A DNA stretch of 15,700 nucleotides from CAZEZY01 sp964516635. GTDB lineage: Bacteria > Pseudomonadota > Gammaproteobacteria > Burkholderiales > Burkholderiaceae_C. The stretch lies in assembly GCA_964516635.1 (NCBI GenBank), contig CAZEZY010000053.1, forward strand, positions 1-15,700, written 5' to 3'. The position numbers and the translations under genes were made by a program. Positions 14,293 through 15,700 of this stretch are shown one piece after another. Within the stretch, counting starts at the first letter, position 1. Every line of letters begins with the position of its first letter. Below the pieces are notes generated by a model, which was given only the letters and a program-made list of their open reading frames with translations, ran no database searches and was not told where the DNA came from.

Positions 14293-14958
14293 ATGGAATC
14301 TTCAAGCACCGCGCACATTGTCGAGTCCCTGACCCGCGCCATTGTGGAGCATCGCCTGCATCCCGGCACCAAGTTGGCCGAGCAGAAACTGGCCGATCAT
14401 TTTGGCGTGTCCCGCACACTGGTCCGGCAGGCCCTGTTCCAGTTGTCACAGCACCGGCTCATCAAGATGGAGCCTTCGCGCGGCGCCTTTGTGGCCACTC
14501 CATCCGTGGACGAAGCCAAGCAGGTTTTTGAAGTGCGCCGCATGCTCGAAATGGAGATGACGCGCCAGTTTGTGCGGCAGGTCACGCCCGCCAAGATCCG
14601 GGCATTGCGCACCCATGTGGCGGAAGAACGAAAGGCCGTGGAAAACAACGACGTGCCAGGTCGCACCGAACTGCTGGGTGACTTCCACGTTCGCATGGCC
14701 GAACTGATGGGCAATCAGGTGCTGGCCGACATGCTGGGCGACCTGATTTCGCGCTGCGCCCTCATCACCTTGATGTACCAGAGCACCCATGCCGCCGAGC
14801 ATTCGAACGACGAGCATGTGGCGATCGTCAATGCGCTGGCGGCCAAGGACGAAGCCGAGGCGGTCCGACTGATGAACGAGCACCTGAGCAACGTGATGGC
14901 CAACCTGACTTTCGACAAGAAACTGCCGACCAGTGACATTGCCATGGCACTGGCCTGA
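14293..14958 (+). CDS. GntR-family transcriptional regulator, FCD subfamily (likely urate/purine catabolism regulator)
   Basis: The protein is 221 aa. The N-terminal winged helix (about 8-70) has LAEQKLADHFGVSRTLVRQA (28-47) and ends HRLIKMEPSRGAFVATP. The C-terminal FCD ligand domain (about 76-205) includes VFEVRRMLEMEM, GDFHVRMAELMGN with His132, NDEHVAIVNAL with His175, and NEHLSNV with His197. The Asp that usually stands four residues before the first His is Leu128 here, so metal binding may be altered. It lies divergent from uraH and six bases before puuE, with a strong palindrome between it and uraH. It probably represses uraH-xdhC, puuD and gntR-puuE until a purine intermediate binds. 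The target genes are inferred from position and the repeated operator. No Shine-Dalgarno is seen. Confidence 0.9.
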   Translation: MESSSTAHIVESLTRAIVEHRLHPGTKLAEQKLADHFGVSRTLVRQALFQLSQHRLIKMEPSRGAFVATPSVDEAKQVFEVRRMLEMEMTRQFVRQVTPAKIRALRTHVAEERKAVENNDVPGRTELLGDFHVRMAELMGNQVLADMLGDLISRCALITLMYQSTHAAEHSNDEHVAIVNALAAKDEAEAVRLMNEHLSNVMANLTFDKKLPTSDIAMALA

Positions 14959-14964
14959 ACCCTC

Positions 14965-15700
14965 ATGATCTACGACACCACCGCTCCCTATCCCCGCGAC
15001 CTGGTCGGTTACGGCCGCTTGCCTCCCCACGCCCGCTGGCCCGGTGGGGCACGCATCGCCGTGCAGTTTGTGCTGAACTACGAAGAAGGTGGCGAAAACT
15101 GCGTGCTGCACGGCGATGCTGCCAGCGAAACCTTCCTGAGCGAAATGTTCAATCCGGCGGCCTTCACGGATCGGCACATCAGCATGGAAGGCATCTACGA
15201 ATACGGCTCGCGACAGGGCGTGTGGCGGCTGCTGCGCGAGTTCGAGCGGCGCGGCCTGCCACTCACGGTGTTCGGTGTGTCCACGGCGCTGCAGCGCTCG
15301 CCCGACGTGACGGCAGCGTTCGTGGAAGGTGGCCACGAAATCGCCTGCCACGGCCTGAAGTGGATCCACTACCAGAACCTGCCGGAATCGGTGGAGCGCG
15401 AGCACATGGCGCAGGCGATGCAGATCATCGCCGACCTGACCGGCGAACGGCTCGATGGGCCACGCCAATTGCACGGCGCCGGCTGGTACACCGGCCGTGA
15501 CAGCCCGAACACCCGGCGCCTGGTGGCCGACTTCGGCCACTTCGACTACGACAGCGACTACTATGGCGACGACCTGCCGTTCTGGATGAAAGTGCGCAGA
15601 ACCGACGGCAGCGATGCGCACCAGCTCATCGTGCCCTACACCCTCGACTGCAACGACATGCGCTTTGCGCTGCCCCAGGGCTACTCGCACGCCGACCCTT
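14965..15700 (+). CDS. puuE: Allantoinase PuuE, polysaccharide-deacetylase type (runs off the right edge)
   Basis: The first 245 codons are visible, out of about 300 in the family. PuuE is the metal-independent allantoinase that hydrolyses allantoin to allantoate; it has a NodB-like fold and is unrelated to the amidohydrolase AllB. Recognisable blocks are YPRDLVGYGRLPPHARWPGG (9-28), VQFVLNYEEGGE (33-44), EYGSRQGVWRLLREFERRG (79-97), GHEIACHGLKWIHYQN (123-138), GWYTGRDSPNTRRLV (173-187), DSDYYGDDLPFW (196-207) and YTLDCNDMRF (225-234). Before GWYTGR it has about eight extra residues (GERLDGPRQLHGAGWYTGR) where I remember a short GERPLGWYTGR. ATG 14965 is six bases after the gntR stop, with no clear binding site, so translational coupling is likely. 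Confidence 0.94.
   Translation, partial: MIYDTTAPYPRDLVGYGRLPPHARWPGGARIAVQFVLNYEEGGENCVLHGDAASETFLSEMFNPAAFTDRHISMEGIYEYGSRQGVWRLLREFERRGLPLTVFGVSTALQRSPDVTAAFVEGGHEIACHGLKWIHYQNLPESVEREHMAQAMQIIADLTGERLDGPRQLHGAGWYTGRDSPNTRRLVADFGHFDYDSDYYGDDLPFWMKVRRTDGSDAHQLIVPYTLDCNDMRFALPQGYSHADP

Noticed and set aside
14446..15690. 414-codon open frame on the minus strand across gntR and puuE
   Set aside because: It spans two convincing genes and their junction on the other strand. The product is a low-information shadow with no domain.

Overview
The window looks like chromosomal DNA of a GC-rich betaproteobacterium, most likely Burkholderiales and probably Comamonadaceae-like. This rests on codon use, on the Burkholderiales-type receiver/TPR protein, and on the protein flavour of AccB, PilB/PilC, the Liv transporter and the urate pathway. 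The genus is inference. I see no IS element, phage gene, tRNA, rRNA, CRISPR array or obviously foreign block. No gene-free stretch exceeds about 210 bases.

Layout. (1) 1-844, minus: the start of accC (cut by the window edge) and complete accB, acetyl-CoA carboxylase. (2) 931-3919, plus: pilB and pilC, the type IV pilus assembly ATPase and platform protein. They are divergent from accB and not followed by the prepilin peptidase gene. (3) 3934-9702, minus: an ABC uptake operon of the branched-chain amino acid (HAAT) family. Its order is substrate-binding protein, livG, livF, livH, livM and then a small YitT-family membrane protein. From livG onward all genes overlap by 4 bases or are 2-3 bases apart. 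The one larger gap holds a 10-bp perfect hairpin and a possible 21-codon leader ORF that ends in an ATGA overlap with livG. (4) 9912-11615, plus: an orphan receiver-TPR protein with a degraded phosphorylation pocket. (5) 11641-14204, minus: puuD, xdhC and uraH. (6) 14293 to the right edge, plus: a GntR/FCD regulator and puuE.

Blocks 5 and 6 form a urate catabolism locus. XdhC matures xanthine dehydrogenase, which makes urate. PuuD oxidises urate to 5-hydroxyisourate, UraH hydrolyses that to OHCU, and PuuE opens allantoin to allantoate. The OHCU decarboxylase and xdhAB are not in view. A 24-base element (23 of 24 identical) built around the palindrome TGTATACA lies in the gntR/uraH intergenic region and again in the puuD promoter region. 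It is the natural candidate operator for the adjacent GntR regulator and the most interesting non-coding signal here.

I did not find convincing evidence of a wholly new system. The best leads are the shared operator, the pseudo-receiver TPR protein, the liv leader with its hairpin, and the YitT gene attached to the liv operon.
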